64,000 bases of DNA from Deinococcus carri (GCF_039545055.1 NZ_BAABRP010000011.1:51766-115765); one strand, 5' to 3'. Shown: positions 1 through 9,606, numbered from the stretch's first letter. Numbers and translations: made by a program. Notes: a model not told the origin generated them from the sequence alone.

Positions 1-50
1 GCAGAGGCGACCGGAAGGGCCAGCAGAAGCGAGGTCAGCAGCAGGCGCAT
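1..50 (-). CDS. N-terminus of a secreted protein (partial)
   Basis: The first 16 complete codons read MRLLLTSLLLALPVAS, a short Sec signal peptide with two basic/polar residues followed by a leucine-rich core. AAGGG sits just upstream of the ATG. The gene runs off the left edge, so only export can be inferred; the mature protein is not visible. Confidence 0.55.
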   Translation of the reverse strand, partial: MRLLLTSLLLALPVAS

Positions 51-215
51 GGCCCTTAGCCTGCGGGACGGAAGCTGACGGGGCATGAGGGGGCAGGGCG
101 ATGCCACTTGGGGGGTGGCAGGCGCGGCCCTGCCGCCGTCAGGCGCGATGCGGTGCGGGCTGAGGCGAGGCCGGGTCCGGTGGGGATGTCTCTTCTGCTG
201 TGCCGCACAGCCCGT

Positions 216-2954
216 TCAGTGCAGTCTGGGGAGGGTAAAGCCGAAGGTCGCGCCTTCACTGGGCACCCCCTGCGCGAACACCTTGCCGCCGTGCCGGGTG
301 ACGATGCGCCGCACGTTCGCCAGCCCCACCCCCGTCCCCTCGAACTCGTCGTGGCGGTGCAGGCGCTGAAACACCCCGAAGAGCTTGTCCCCGTAGCGCG
401 GGTCGAAACCCACCCCGTTGTCCCGCACCGAGACGACCCACTCGTGCGGCTGCTCCTCCGCCCAGACCTCGATGCGGGCGACCTCCCGCGTGCGGGTGTA
501 CTTCAGGGCGTTGGCAAGCAGGTTGACCAGCACCTGCCGCAGGGTGTGTGCGTCGCCCGTCACCAGCGGCAGGGGCATGACCTCCCATTCGACCTGCCGG
601 TCGGGCGCGTCCGCCTCCAGCTCGGCGCGGACGCTGCCGACCAGGTCCCCGAGGTCCACCAGCCCCATCTGGAGCGGCAGCCGGGAGGTGCGCGACAGGT
701 CGAGCATCGCGTCGATCAGGGTGTTCATCCGCCCGGTGGCCTCCTCCACGATCCTCAGGTAGCGGGCGGGCTTCTCGTCGAGCGAGTCCCCCAGGGCCTG
801 GCGCAGCAGGTCGTTGAAGCTCCTGATGTGCCGCACGGGCGTGCGCAGGTCGTGCGAGACGCTGTAGGCGAAGGCTTCGAGTTCCTCGTTGGCGGCGGCC
901 AGCTTGCGGCGCTCCTCGGCCAGTTGCGTCACGCCCTGCGCGCCCTCCAGCGCGAGGCCCAGGCTGCGCACGGTCGTCTCGATCACGGCCCGGTCCGCCT
1001 CGCTCCAGTGCCGCTCATGAAAGAGCGCCACGCCGAAGATTCCGTAGGGGCTGCCGTTCACGCACACGGGAAACGCCGCGAGCGCCCCGCGCCGGACCTG
1101 ATAGGTCTCGAAGTGGTCGGTGTGCTGGTCATACTCTTCGAGGTAGTACGGTTCCCGCGTCTGCCAGGGGGTCCACAGGCTGGCGGTTTCCAGCGGGAGG
1201 CCGGCTTCCACATGGGCCTGGAAGGCAGGGTCCCGCCGGTCGCCCACCTGGCTCCTGAGGGTCCACTGCCCGCCCGTGGGTTCGTAGTACGCCGCGTAGC
1301 CCTCGGGCAGCAGGGACAGCATGACCTCCTGCGCCCGGCGCACCAGCATGTGCGGCTCGGCCTGGGTGCTGAGGTCGCGCGTCAGCTCCGCGAAGCCCTC
1401 CAGGGCGCGGGTGCGTGCGGCGAGTTCCGCGTTCTGCTCCCGGAGGTGCCGCGCCGCCTCGGCCCGTTCCAGCGCGAGGCCCAGACTGCGGGCCACCGTT
1501 TCGAGCAGGGCGCGGTCCACCGCCGACCAGCGGCGCGGCGCACCGAACAGCCCCAGGCCGAAAACGCCCCGCACCGCGCCCCCGACCACGACCGGCAGGG
1601 TGGCGCTGGAACTGACGTGCCGGGTCGTGTCGGGCTGACGGTCGGTGTGGATGTCGTAGACCTCCTGATAGTAGGGTTCGCGCGTCTCGAACGGCACCCG
1701 CAGGTTTCCGGCCGCCTCGTAGGGCAGGCCCGCGTCCAGGACCCGTTGCAGCTCCTTGTCGCGCAGGCTGCCCGTCTGGGTCCTGAGCCGCCAGACTGCG
1801 CCCTCGGGTTCGTAGTACGTCGCCACACCCTCGGGCAGGAGGGACAGGACGATGTCCTGCGCGCGCCCGACCAGCAGGGCGGGGTCCGGCTCCAGCGTCA
1901 GCTCGTGCGACAGCGTCTCGAACGCTTCGAGCACCCGGGTGCGGGCGTTCAGTTCCTCGGTGCGGGCCGCCACCTGGCGCTCCAGCTCGGCCCCGTGTTC
2001 CCGCAGCGCGCGCTCGGCGGCCTTGAACGGGCGCAGGTCCTGGAGATACCCCACGACATACTGCTGGTCGCGCTCCTCGTACCGGATCAGGATCAGGTTC
2101 AGCGGCACACGCTCGCCGGTCCGCGTGAGCATCTCCTTTTCGTAGGGATCGGACGCGCCCTGCTCGAAGGCCTGGGCAAAGGCCAGCTCGTCGGCCCGGT
2201 GGTACTCGGGCGGCGTGAGGGCGGCCCAGTCGATCTCGCCCGCCTCGTACTCGGCGCGCGTGTAGCCCAGCAGCTTCAGGTAGGTATCGTTGACCAGGAT
2301 CAGACGGCCATCCAGGGCACCCGCGGCGATGCCGACCGGTCCCGCTTCTACCATGCGGCGAAACCGGGCCTCGCTCGTGCGCAGCTCCAGCTCGGTCTGC
2401 TGCCGCTGCTGGCGTTCGGCCGCGAGCGTCGCCAGCAGCCGGGTATGCCCCAGGGCCACGGCGCACTGTGCGGCGAGGGTGCGCAGGAGCCGCCGCTCGT
2501 CGGCGGAGAAGCCGCGCGGTTCCTCAAAGTCGAGCACCAGAACACCCAGCGCCTGCCCGCCGAGGAACATGGGCAGCACGGCACTCGCGGCGGGCAGGGA
2601 GTTCCCCGCACGCCGGCCGGGTTCGGGAGGCGCGCCCAGCAGGGCCTCCGCGTCCTCGAAGAAGAGGGCCTCGTGCCGGGCCAGGGCGTCCCGGGCGAAC
2701 AAGTGGGAGGGCAGGTCCCGGGCAGCCCCCCTGCGGCCCTGCTGGGCGGCGAGTTCCAGGCTGTCGCCGGCCCCGCCCGTCAGGAAGGCCGTCCCGAGGG
2801 CGGCACCGAGCGCGGCGAGGGCAGACCGGAGCACGCTGCCGAGCACCTCCTGCGGCGTGCGGGCGGCAGCGAGCGCCTCGCTGAGATCTTGCAGGCATTC
2901 ACTCAGGGGAACGCCGACGGGTGAAGGCGCGTCCACTGGGCGCTGTTCGGGCAT
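216..2954 (-). CDS. GAF/PAS multi-sensor histidine kinase
   Basis: This is a 912-residue cytoplasmic sensor kinase with no membrane segment. The domain order is GAF (about 15-150), PAS (about 195-320), two similar GAF domains (about 360-490 and 520-660, each with a ..REPYY.E.YD.HTD.. segment), HisKA and HATPase. The phosphoacceptor box reads YSVSHDLRTP (His near residue 690). The ATPase has an N box (LVNLLANALKY), a G1 box (DNGVGFDPRY) and a G2 box (GTGVGLANVRRIV), so it should be active. The HisKA type resembles phytochrome-like kinases. I chose the ATG at 2954 because a TATCCT -10 box lies exactly six bases upstream, suggesting a leaderless message. The open frame extends further upstream, but that part overlaps the neighbouring gene and is not needed. 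No response regulator is adjacent, so the partner is unknown. Confidence 0.88.
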   Translation of the reverse strand: MPEQRPVDAPSPVGVPLSECLQDLSEALAAARTPQEVLGSVLRSALAALGAALGTAFLTGGAGDSLELAAQQGRRGAARDLPSHLFARDALARHEALFFEDAEALLGAPPEPGRRAGNSLPAASAVLPMFLGGQALGVLVLDFEEPRGFSADERRLLRTLAAQCAVALGHTRLLATLAAERQQRQQTELELRTSEARFRRMVEAGPVGIAAGALDGRLILVNDTYLKLLGYTRAEYEAGEIDWAALTPPEYHRADELAFAQAFEQGASDPYEKEMLTRTGERVPLNLILIRYEERDQQYVVGYLQDLRPFKAAERALREHGAELERQVAARTEELNARTRVLEAFETLSHELTLEPDPALLVGRAQDIVLSLLPEGVATYYEPEGAVWRLRTQTGSLRDKELQRVLDAGLPYEAAGNLRVPFETREPYYQEVYDIHTDRQPDTTRHVSSSATLPVVVGGAVRGVFGLGLFGAPRRWSAVDRALLETVARSLGLALERAEAARHLREQNAELAARTRALEGFAELTRDLSTQAEPHMLVRRAQEVMLSLLPEGYAAYYEPTGGQWTLRSQVGDRRDPAFQAHVEAGLPLETASLWTPWQTREPYYLEEYDQHTDHFETYQVRRGALAAFPVCVNGSPYGIFGVALFHERHWSEADRAVIETTVRSLGLALEGAQGVTQLAEERRKLAAANEELEAFAYSVSHDLRTPVRHIRSFNDLLRQALGDSLDEKPARYLRIVEEATGRMNTLIDAMLDLSRTSRLPLQMGLVDLGDLVGSVRAELEADAPDRQVEWEVMPLPLVTGDAHTLRQVLVNLLANALKYTRTREVARIEVWAEEQPHEWVVSVRDNGVGFDPRYGDKLFGVFQRLHRHDEFEGTGVGLANVRRIVTRHGGKVFAQGVPSEGATFGFTLPRLH

Positions 2955-2960
2955 GACGCG

Positions 2961-2966
2961 AGGATA
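2961..2966 (-). promoter_or_regulatory. Putative leaderless -10 box (TATCCT)
   Basis: TATCCT on the minus strand ends six bases before the ATG at 2954, and no Shine-Dalgarno sequence is present. This matches the TANNNT leaderless promoters known in Deinococcus. No clear -35 element is visible. Confidence 0.45.
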
Positions 2967-3082
2967 GCGTGTGTCGCCCGCCGGCCAGAGCGGGGGCCTG
3001 GACGTGCAGGCCGAGCTGCTGTCCGAGGACACACCGCGCTGGGGACGCCTGATGTGCCAGCGGAAGTTCCCCGGCTGAGAGG

Positions 3083-5458
3083 TCAGGTTTGTCTGTCCCG
3101 CTCTCCCTCGCGGGCGTCGTGGAGGTCGGTGACAGAGGGGAGGGGAGAGGCCGGCTGGCCCAGACGGGCGAGGGGTGTCCCGGAGGATTCCTGCTCCAGC
3201 GCCGCCCCGGCCACGTCTGCCGGTTGGGGGTGGCCGAACAGATAGCCCTGCCCCAGGTCGCAGTGCAGACCGCGCAGGACATCCAGTTGTCCTGGTGTCT
3301 CCACGCCCTCGGCGATCACGGTCAGGTCCAGCGCGTGGGCCATGGTGATCAGGGCTTGCAGCAGCGGAACGCCCGTGCTGTCCATGTCGCGCACGAAGGA
3401 TCGGTCGATCTTGAGCACCTGCACGGGCAACTGCTGGAGGTAGCTCAGGCTGGAGTACCCGGTCCCGAAATCGTCGAGGGCAAACCGCACGCCCAGCCCA
3501 TGCAACTCGCGCAGCTTGGCGACCGAACCGTGCAGGTCCGTGATCAGGGCGCTCTCGGTCAGTTCCAGCATCAGCGCGTTGCCAGGTAGCGCGTGGGCGC
3601 GCAGGGCCTCCCGGATGGCCCCCACGAAGTCCTCGCGGGCAAACTGGTGGGCCGACACATTGACCGACACGTGCAGCTCTGGAAAAGCCCCGTCCCGCCA
3701 GCGTTTCACCTGCCCCAGGGCCTCCTGAAGCACCCAGGCCCCCAGGTCGTGGATCAGGCCGTGTTCCTCGGCGACGGGAATGAACTTGAGGGGCGGGACC
3801 GGCCCCAGGACCGGGGACAGCCAGCGCAGCAGGGCCTCGAAGCCCAGGACCCGCTCGTCCCCCAGGCGCACCAGCGGCTGGTAATGCACCTCGAATTCGC
3901 CGCGCGTGAGGGCAACCCGCAGCTGCGCGTCGAGCTGCAACTCCTCGGTGGCCGTCTGGTGGCACCGCTCGTCGTAAAACCGCCAGGTGTTCTTGCCCTG
4001 TTTCTTGGCCTGGTACATCGCCATATCCGCACACTTCAGGGCGACCACCGGATCGGCGGTGTCCAGGGGGGCCAGGGCCACGCCGATGCTGGCCGTGAGG
4101 TGCTGTTCCTGTCCCCCGGCCAGCATCGGCTCCGCGATGGCCGTCAGGAGCGCGGCGGCCACGCTGCCCGCCGCGGCCGCGTCCGGCAGATCCGGGAGGA
4201 TCACCACGAACTCGTCCCCCCCCGCCCGCGCCACCTGACCCCGGAACCCCACCCCCCGCTGGAGGCGGTCGGCGGCCTCTTGCAACACCTGATCGCCGGC
4301 CGCGTGGCCGGCGGAGTCGTTGATCAGCTTCATGCGGTCGAGGTCGATGAAGAGGACCGCGGTCAGGTGGCTCGCCCGCGCGGTGGTCAGGGCGTGACGC
4401 AGCGCCACGTCCAGCGCGCCGCGGTTCAGCAGGCCCGTCAGGGGGTCACGCGACGCCTGGTGGGCGAGACGGCGGTGCAGCGCCTGGTTGTCCACCAGCC
4501 CCAGCACCTGCCGCACCAGCACGAGCGACGTGACGAGGCCCACGATGGGATCCAGGTCGCCGTCCGCGCCCAGGTGCAGGCTGTGGACGAGAAAGAACAG
4601 GGCGTATGTCGTGATGATGGCGGCGTTGGGAAGCAGCAGCCGCCTCATCTCGGGGTAGGCCATCTCGGTGATGGGCCGCGGCCGCGCCCGGATGAGGTCG
4701 GGCCGCGCGGCAGTGGCGGCGGCCCCGAAACACACGGCCCCCCAGCTCCACAGCGTGTCCAGCGGGCGGCCCAGCACATACAGCCCCTGGCCCGTCTGGT
4801 AGGCATACAGGAGGTTCACGAGCAGGAACAGGAGGAGGCCGGCCATCAGCCACCTCGTCTGCAACCGGGAAAGCTGCGGCGGCCGCCACAGCAGCAGCAT
4901 CAGCAGCAGCGTGCACAGCAGCAGGTCGGTCAGGGGGTAGGCGAGCGCCACTCCCAGGGGAAAGGGCTGCCCGGCATACGTCTGCACCTTCTGGCGGATG
5001 TTCAGGTTCCACAGCAGATCCCCCAGCGCCAGCACGACAATGCTGATGTCGAGGAGGAAACTCACGCTCTGCACCCGCCCGAAGTGGGGGCGGGGAAAGT
5101 GCAGGAGGCCGATGAAGAAGCAGGGCACCAGCGCGAGGTAACCGACGTCCGCCAGTGATGGAAAGAGACTGCGGTTCCCCGTGAAGGAGAGCCAGGTGTA
5201 GATGATCTGCCCCGCCCCCCAGGCAAAGATGCCAAGCCCCAGCCACAACCACGCGCGCCGGAACGGCCCCCGGTGCTGCCGGGCCGCCTGCCAGGCGAGC
5301 AGGGCGCTCAGGGCGTAGATGGGAAAAAAGATCAGGTTGCCGAGGTACACCCGCAGCGTCTGGGGGTGCGCCCCCGTCAGGGTCCACAGGAGATGCAGGC
5401 CGGCGAGGACCAGCAGGGTGGCAAACAGGGGCTGCCGAAAGTAGGGGAGGACATTCAC
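3083..5458 (-). CDS. Membrane-bound GGDEF-EAL cyclic-di-GMP protein
   Basis: This 791-residue protein begins with about 320 residues of hydrophobic helices (roughly eight to ten membrane segments, e.g. LLLCTLLLMLLLW), a putative membrane sensor. A GGDEF domain follows (about 340-500) with an intact ARAGGDEFVVILP signature. The RxxD inhibitory site upstream is not evident (FRGQVARAGGDEF). The EAL domain (about 515-760) keeps LGFEALLRW, the metal-binding DDFGTGYSSL, the lysine in VLKIDRSF and EGVET, so it should hydrolyse c-di-GMP. Both activities look possible; the net direction cannot be read from sequence. The start is GTG. The gene lies upstream of the sensor kinase on the same strand, separated by about 130 bases, and diverges from the lipoprotein genes. 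Confidence 0.88.
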   Translation of the reverse strand: MNVLPYFRQPLFATLLVLAGLHLLWTLTGAHPQTLRVYLGNLIFFPIYALSALLAWQAARQHRGPFRRAWLWLGLGIFAWGAGQIIYTWLSFTGNRSLFPSLADVGYLALVPCFFIGLLHFPRPHFGRVQSVSFLLDISIVVLALGDLLWNLNIRQKVQTYAGQPFPLGVALAYPLTDLLLCTLLLMLLLWRPPQLSRLQTRWLMAGLLLFLLVNLLYAYQTGQGLYVLGRPLDTLWSWGAVCFGAAATAARPDLIRARPRPITEMAYPEMRRLLLPNAAIITTYALFFLVHSLHLGADGDLDPIVGLVTSLVLVRQVLGLVDNQALHRRLAHQASRDPLTGLLNRGALDVALRHALTTARASHLTAVLFIDLDRMKLINDSAGHAAGDQVLQEAADRLQRGVGFRGQVARAGGDEFVVILPDLPDAAAAGSVAAALLTAIAEPMLAGGQEQHLTASIGVALAPLDTADPVVALKCADMAMYQAKKQGKNTWRFYDERCHQTATEELQLDAQLRVALTRGEFEVHYQPLVRLGDERVLGFEALLRWLSPVLGPVPPLKFIPVAEEHGLIHDLGAWVLQEALGQVKRWRDGAFPELHVSVNVSAHQFAREDFVGAIREALRAHALPGNALMLELTESALITDLHGSVAKLRELHGLGVRFALDDFGTGYSSLSYLQQLPVQVLKIDRSFVRDMDSTGVPLLQALITMAHALDLTVIAEGVETPGQLDVLRGLHCDLGQGYLFGHPQPADVAGAALEQESSGTPLARLGQPASPLPSVTDLHDAREGERDRQT

Positions 5459-5679
5459 GCGCGCAGGTATCCCTCGTCATGGAGTCGTGGAGTGAGGGGG
5501 AGCTGGAGAGCAGCCTAGGCTCTGGAGGCTGACAAGGCCCTTACCCTGGCCCGGCGGCCTGCCACGTTCCGGCGGCTGCACCCAGCGCCGCCCCGCTTCA
5601 TCACACATGCTCCATTAGCTTGATCCCAGTCTCGACAGCTCAATGCAGGCCACAGGGGAACCTGTGGGAAGGGAGGCGT

Positions 5680-6687
5680 ATGCAAAGAAACTGGGGGCTG
5701 GTCGGTCTGACCCTGGTCCTGGCCGCGTGCGGTACCCAGAACGGGAACCCCGCTGCGCTGGACAGTGTGGTCGCGGCGACGGGGCAGCTCAGCGCGCAGT
5801 CGGTCCTGAGCTGGCAGGCGCTGAGGCAGGGCGACTCGGGCCGCGACGTGGTGACGCTGCAATACCTGTTGCGTCAGGCCGGGCAGACGCTGGCCGCTGA
5901 CGGTGTGTTCGGCAGCGGCACCGACACGGCGGTCCGCAATTTCCAGCGGGCCAGGGGCCTGGTGGTGGACGGGGTGGTGGGTGGCAACACCTGGGAGGCG
6001 CTGATCGTCACGGTGCGCCAGGGCGACAGCAACAACGCCGTGCGGGCCGTGCAGGACCAGTTGCGCAGTGGTTACGGGTACGGGAGCGTGACGGTGGACG
6101 GCGTGTTCGGGAGCGGGACCAACACGGCGGTCCGGGATTTCCAGGGCAGGCACGGCCTGGGCGTGGACGGCGTGGTGGGCCTGAACACCTGGCACGCGCT
6201 CGTGACGGGAAGCAGCACCGGCGGCACCGGCACCACGGCCAACCTCGCGTCACAGATTCTCGGCAGCAGCCGGATCACGCTGGGGACGAGCAGCAGCACC
6301 TCCGGGGGCAGCCCGCGCCAGAACATCGTTGACACCGCGAACGGTCGTCCGGCCCGGCGCGGCTGCGCGAGCGACGCGAACTGCGGCCTCACCGTCGCCC
6401 TCAAGCGCTCGATGCTTCAGGGCATGCTGTCGCTGGCGGGCGCGGGGAACTCGTTCTACATCACGTCCATCGCGGGTGGGGTCCATTCCAGCACCTCCGA
6501 CCACTACGCGGGCCTGGCCTTTGATATCGGCATCTGGAACGGCGTGAGCCTCTCGTCCCCGAACAGCGCGCACACGGCCGCGCGCAACGCCTGCATCGCG
6601 GCCGGGTCCGACCCCAGCCAGACCTTCAACGCCTACAACGACCCGACGGGCGGGCACAGCAACCATGTCCACTGCGCCTGGAACTGA
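5680..6687 (+). CDS. Lipoprotein with two peptidoglycan-binding repeats and an M15-like peptidase domain
   Basis: The 335-residue product starts at an ATG preceded by GGGAGG (5671-5676); an in-frame start 60 bases earlier lacks a ribosome site. The signal peptide ends in the lipobox LAAC, predicting a lipid-anchored envelope protein. Two PG_binding_1 repeats follow (about 45-105 and 110-175; motifs DGVFGSGTDTAVRNFQ and VDGVFGSGTNTAVRDFQ). A Ser/Gly/Thr linker leads to a C-terminal domain with SDHYAGLAFDIG and HSNHVHCAW. These fit the SxHxxGxAxD and HxH zinc ligands of the D-Ala-D-Ala carboxypeptidase (M15) superfamily. It probably trims peptidoglycan peptides. It heads a run of three cell-wall lipoproteins. 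Confidence 0.82.
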   Translation: MQRNWGLVGLTLVLAACGTQNGNPAALDSVVAATGQLSAQSVLSWQALRQGDSGRDVVTLQYLLRQAGQTLAADGVFGSGTDTAVRNFQRARGLVVDGVVGGNTWEALIVTVRQGDSNNAVRAVQDQLRSGYGYGSVTVDGVFGSGTNTAVRDFQGRHGLGVDGVVGLNTWHALVTGSSTGGTGTTANLASQILGSSRITLGTSSSTSGGSPRQNIVDTANGRPARRGCASDANCGLTVALKRSMLQGMLSLAGAGNSFYITSIAGGVHSSTSDHYAGLAFDIGIWNGVSLSSPNSAHTAARNACIAAGSDPSQTFNAYNDPTGGHSNHVHCAWN

Positions 6688-6732
6688 GACTCGGTTGCGC
6701 CCCCTCGCAGGCATCAGCCAGGCGGGCGGGCA

Positions 6733-6834
6733 AAGCCGCCCAGCAGAGCGAGAAGCAAGACAGACGGCACGGCGGAGATGGACGCCCCTGCGGCACTTTC
6801 TCGTACAGCCGCGCCTCATCCCGTACGACAGGGA
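6733..6834. repeat. Degenerate copy of a dispersed repeat
   Basis: The segment around GAGCGAGAAGCAA...GCGGAGATGGA and the end TCATCCCGTACGAC resemble the element at 36843-36970. A GC hairpin (GGCGGGC.. / ..GCCGCC) lies immediately upstream at about 6720-6742 and could terminate the preceding gene. Identity is partial, so membership in the family is tentative. Confidence 0.35.
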
Positions 6835-6840
6835 GACGAG

Positions 6841-7935
6841 TTGAACACGTCCATGAATCGCCGTCAGGTGTTGCGGTGGGGAACCTTGCTCGGCGGCAGC
6901 CTGGTGCTCGCCAGCTGTGGCCTGAACAAGGTTACGGTGTTCGAGGCTGGCCCTCCCGCCAACGGGCTGGGCGCGCTCGCCGTGTCCTCTCCCGCTATGT
7001 CCACCACCACCGACTGGAAGGCGCAGGCCCCCAGGGAAGCGATCACCCTGCTGCCCGCCCGCCCCACGCGCGTGATCGTGCACCACACGGCCAGCGCCAA
7101 CGTCAGCGACTTCTCGCAGGCGCAGGCGTACACGCTCGCGCGCTCCATCCAGCAGAGCCACTTCGACCGGGGCTGGAGCGATTCCGGCCAGCATTTCACG
7201 ATCAGCCGCGGTGGGTACGTCATGGAAGGCCGGCACCGCAGCCTGGACGCCGCGCGCGGCGGCACCCAGCATGTGCGGGGTGCCCATTGCGAGGGCTTCA
7301 ACGACGTGTCGGTCGGCATCGAGAACGAGGGGACCTACATGAGCGCCGCGCCCCCGACCGGGCAGTACGACGCGCTGGTGCGGCTGTGCGCGTGGCTCTG
7401 CCAGCAGTACGGCATCCCGGCGACGGAACTGTACGGCCACCGCGACTTCGTGAACACCAGTTGCCCCGGCGATCTGCTGTACGCCCGGCTGCCGCAACTG
7501 CGCCGCGATGTGGCCGCGCGGCTGGGCGTGAGTGTGCGTGTCTGGCCCACCACCCGCAGCGGCCAGAGCGGCGAGCGTGTCCGGAGCGTGCAGTTCCTGC
7601 TGCGTGCCCGCGGCCAGAACGTGGCGGTGGACGGGGCCTATGGCAGCGGCACGGGCACGGCCGTCAGCGCCTTTCAGACCTCGGCGGGCCTCACGCCGGA
7701 TACGGTCGTCGGTTCGGCCACCTGGGAGCGGCTGATCCTGACCGTGCGACCGGGTGACAGCGGGGACGCGGTGCGGGGCGTGCAAAGCCAGCTCGCCACC
7801 CGGGGCTACGCCGTCACCGTCGATGGTGCCTTCGGCCCCGCGACCGAAAGCGCCGTGAAGAGTTTTCAGACCGCCCAGGCCCTCACCGCGGACGGCGTGG
7901 TGGGGCCGAACACCTGGCTGGCCCTCGTCGAATGA
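6841..7935 (+). CDS. Tat-exported lipoprotein N-acetylmuramoyl-L-alanine amidase
   Basis: The product is 364 residues. I place the start at TTG 6841, six bases after AGGGAG; ATG 6853 would be too far from that site. The N-terminus MNRRQVLRW has a twin-arginine motif, followed by a hydrophobic stretch and the lipobox LASC, so it is probably a Tat lipoprotein. The Amidase_2/PGRP domain (about 60-225) shows the zinc ligands as VIVHHTAS, ELYGHRDF and TSCPGD. Two PG_binding_1 repeats fill the C-terminus (VDGAYGSGTGTAVSAFQ; VDGAFGPATESAVKSFQ). It would cleave the amide bond between muramic acid and the stem peptide. It lies between two other wall-active lipoproteins and probably works with them. 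Confidence 0.85.
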   Translation: MNTSMNRRQVLRWGTLLGGSLVLASCGLNKVTVFEAGPPANGLGALAVSSPAMSTTTDWKAQAPREAITLLPARPTRVIVHHTASANVSDFSQAQAYTLARSIQQSHFDRGWSDSGQHFTISRGGYVMEGRHRSLDAARGGTQHVRGAHCEGFNDVSVGIENEGTYMSAAPPTGQYDALVRLCAWLCQQYGIPATELYGHRDFVNTSCPGDLLYARLPQLRRDVAARLGVSVRVWPTTRSGQSGERVRSVQFLLRARGQNVAVDGAYGSGTGTAVSAFQTSAGLTPDTVVGSATWERLILTVRPGDSGDAVRGVQSQLATRGYAVTVDGAFGPATESAVKSFQTAQALTADGVVGPNTWLALVE

Positions 7936-7961
7936 GGTCCGGCCCTGCTGGAGGAACAATC

Positions 7962-8492
7962 ATGAACCGACTGCTGTCCACGATCCCGCTGGCCGCCCTC
8001 ACGTTGCTGGCCCTGTCGTCCTGCGGCTCGCCCACCGCCACCCTGCCTGAACCCGCGCCCACGGACAGCGCGGACGCGCCGATCACGAGCCTCAGCGGCA
8101 CCAAGCTCAGTGACGCGGTGGCCCGGAGCCGCGTCACCGCTGCGGGCATTCCGGTGGTGTCCAGCGGCAATTGCAGCACGCGCAGCAACTCGTCCTGCAC
8201 CTCGCTGGAACAGATCAATTCGGGCACGATCGACGGGATCATCACCCTGAAGCAGGCCTCGGGCTGCGCCGTGAACATCACCGGGGGCACCGAGGTCGGG
8301 CACGCCAGCGGCACCTACAGCCACTACAACGGGTACAAGGTGGACACCAGCATCACCACCTGCATCAGTGGCTACATCACCCGCAACTTCACGTACATCG
8401 GCTTGCGTGGTGACGGTGCGCCGCAGTACCGGAGCGCGGCGGGCAATATCTATGCCAAGGAATCCAACCACTGGGACATCCTGTACTACTGA
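7962..8492 (+). CDS. Small lipoprotein with an M15-like core
   Basis: The 176-residue product begins at ATG 7962 after GGAGGAACAATC. The signal peptide ends in LALSSC (lipobox), followed by a low-complexity Pro/Ala/Thr linker. The C-terminal domain has four cysteines (NCSTRSNSSC; SGCAV; TTCISG), probably disulfide-paired. It also carries HASGTYSHYNGYKVD and ESNHWDILYY. The SHxxGxxxD pattern and a late H-x-D resemble the metal site of the M15/VanY fold, also seen two genes upstream. I infer a compact peptidoglycan peptidase or a non-catalytic relative; it could equally be an uncharacterised exported domain. It is 26 bases after the amidase gene, so probably in the same operon. Confidence 0.65.
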   Translation: MNRLLSTIPLAALTLLALSSCGSPTATLPEPAPTDSADAPITSLSGTKLSDAVARSRVTAAGIPVVSSGNCSTRSNSSCTSLEQINSGTIDGIITLKQASGCAVNITGGTEVGHASGTYSHYNGYKVDTSITTCISGYITRNFTYIGLRGDGAPQYRSAAGNIYAKESNHWDILYY

Positions 8493-8535
8493 ACAGGGCA
8501 GGCGGCGGTGTGGTACGGGGCTGCTTAGGTCCCTG

Positions 8536-8541
8536 TAGCCT
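8536..8541 (+). promoter_or_regulatory. Putative leaderless -10 box (TAGCCT)
   Basis: TAGCCT ends six bases before the GTG of the LysR gene, and no Shine-Dalgarno is present. Spacing and form match the other candidate leaderless promoters in this window. Confidence 0.4.
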
Positions 8542-8547
8542 CAGGGG

Positions 8548-9435
8548 GTGCGGGTCAATCCGGACTACCTCATCACCTTCAATGCCGTGGCCGAGTTCGG
8601 CAGCGTCAGCAAGGCCGCCGAGTACCTGAACCTCAGCCAGCCCGCCGTGAGTGGGCAGCTGCGTGCCCTGGCCGGGCTGATCGGCGCGCCGCTGTACACC
8701 CGGCGCTCACGGGGCATCACGCTGACGCCGGAGGGGCGCGAACTCCTGCCCCACGCGCAGGCGATCGCGCGCAGCATGCGGCGTGTCACGGAGCTGGCCG
8801 GCCCCCACCGCGGCCGCACCCGGGCACACGTCCGCCTGGGCACCTCCTGGACCCTGTCGGGGCATGGAGTCCGCCTCGTCGGGCACTTCCGGGGGGAGCA
8901 GCCCAGCACCGACCTGCCTAGCATTGGCCTGCACTCGGGCCACACCCCCCACCTGATCGGCCTCGTGGCGCGGGGAGAATTGGACGCCGCGCTGACGGTC
9001 GATGCCAGCCAGACCCTGCCCGAGGGCCTGGAGGCGCGGCGGTTCTCCAGTGAGGATCTGCGCCTGATCGTGTGGCCGGAACACCCTCTGGCCCGCGAGG
9101 GCTACGTGGCCCCCACTGCGCTGAGAAACGAGACGCTGCTGCTGCCCATGCCGGAGTCGAGTGTCCGCAAGCGGGCGGCGCGGCTGCTGGAAACGGCCGG
9201 CGTCACCCCACGGGGGCAACTGGAACTCGGCGGGTTCCTGGCGGTCAAGGCCGCGCTGCATACGGGTCTGGGCGTGGCGATTCTGCCCAGGAGCATGGTG
9301 GGGCCTGAGGTGGAACACGGGCTGCTGGTTAGCCTCGGCCTGGAGGCCCCGGACGTCACCCTCGGGTATCACGTGGTCTCCGCCCCACGCGCGCTGCTGC
9401 CCCAGGCAGTGACGGCTGTCCTTGACGCACTCTGA
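8548..9435 (+). CDS. LysR-family transcriptional regulator
   Basis: This 295-residue protein has the LysR N-terminal winged helix (about 1-60): [20 protein letters not shown], then [13 protein letters not shown] as the recognition helix. A substrate-binding-like effector domain follows (about 90-290). The start is GTG; the -10-like TAGCCT six bases before it supports leaderless initiation. It is followed in the same orientation by the sulfur genes cstB-like and tauE-like, with an inverted repeat between them. I infer that it senses a sulfur compound and controls these genes, but LysR proteins also regulate distant targets. Confidence 0.85.
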   Translation: MRVNPDYLITFNAVAEFGSVSKAAEYLNLSQPAVSGQLRALAGLIGAPLYTRRSRGITLTPEGRELLPHAQAIARSMRRVTELAGPHRGRTRAHVRLGTSWTLSGHGVRLVGHFRGEQPSTDLPSIGLHSGHTPHLIGLVARGELDAALTVDASQTLPEGLEARRFSSEDLRLIVWPEHPLAREGYVAPTALRNETLLLPMPESSVRKRAARLLETAGVTPRGQLELGGFLAVKAALHTGLGVAILPRSMVGPEVEHGLLVSLGLEAPDVTLGYHVVSAPRALLPQAVTAVLDAL

Positions 9436-9462
9436 CCCCGCATGGCGGATGAGCAGTGGCGG

Positions 9463-9480
9463 CCGGAATATCACTTCCGG
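9463..9480. promoter_or_regulatory. Perfect inverted repeat upstream of the persulfide dioxygenase gene
   Basis: CCGGAA-TATCAC-TTCCGG is a perfect 6-6-6 inverted repeat in the 171-base gap between the LysR gene and the cstB-like gene. Another TTTCCG half-site lies about 20 bases downstream. It is a plausible operator for the LysR protein or another sulfur-responsive regulator; no experiment supports this. Confidence 0.4.
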
Positions 9481-9606
9481 TTATGTCATAGATAGTACTT
9501 TCCGATACCCCGATGACAGCCCTTGAAGGGGACCGGGGCGGGGGGTAGGTTCCTTCCAGCAAGAAGGCCGGCGGCCGCAAAAAGGCCCCACGGCCCTGGA
9601 GGGAAC

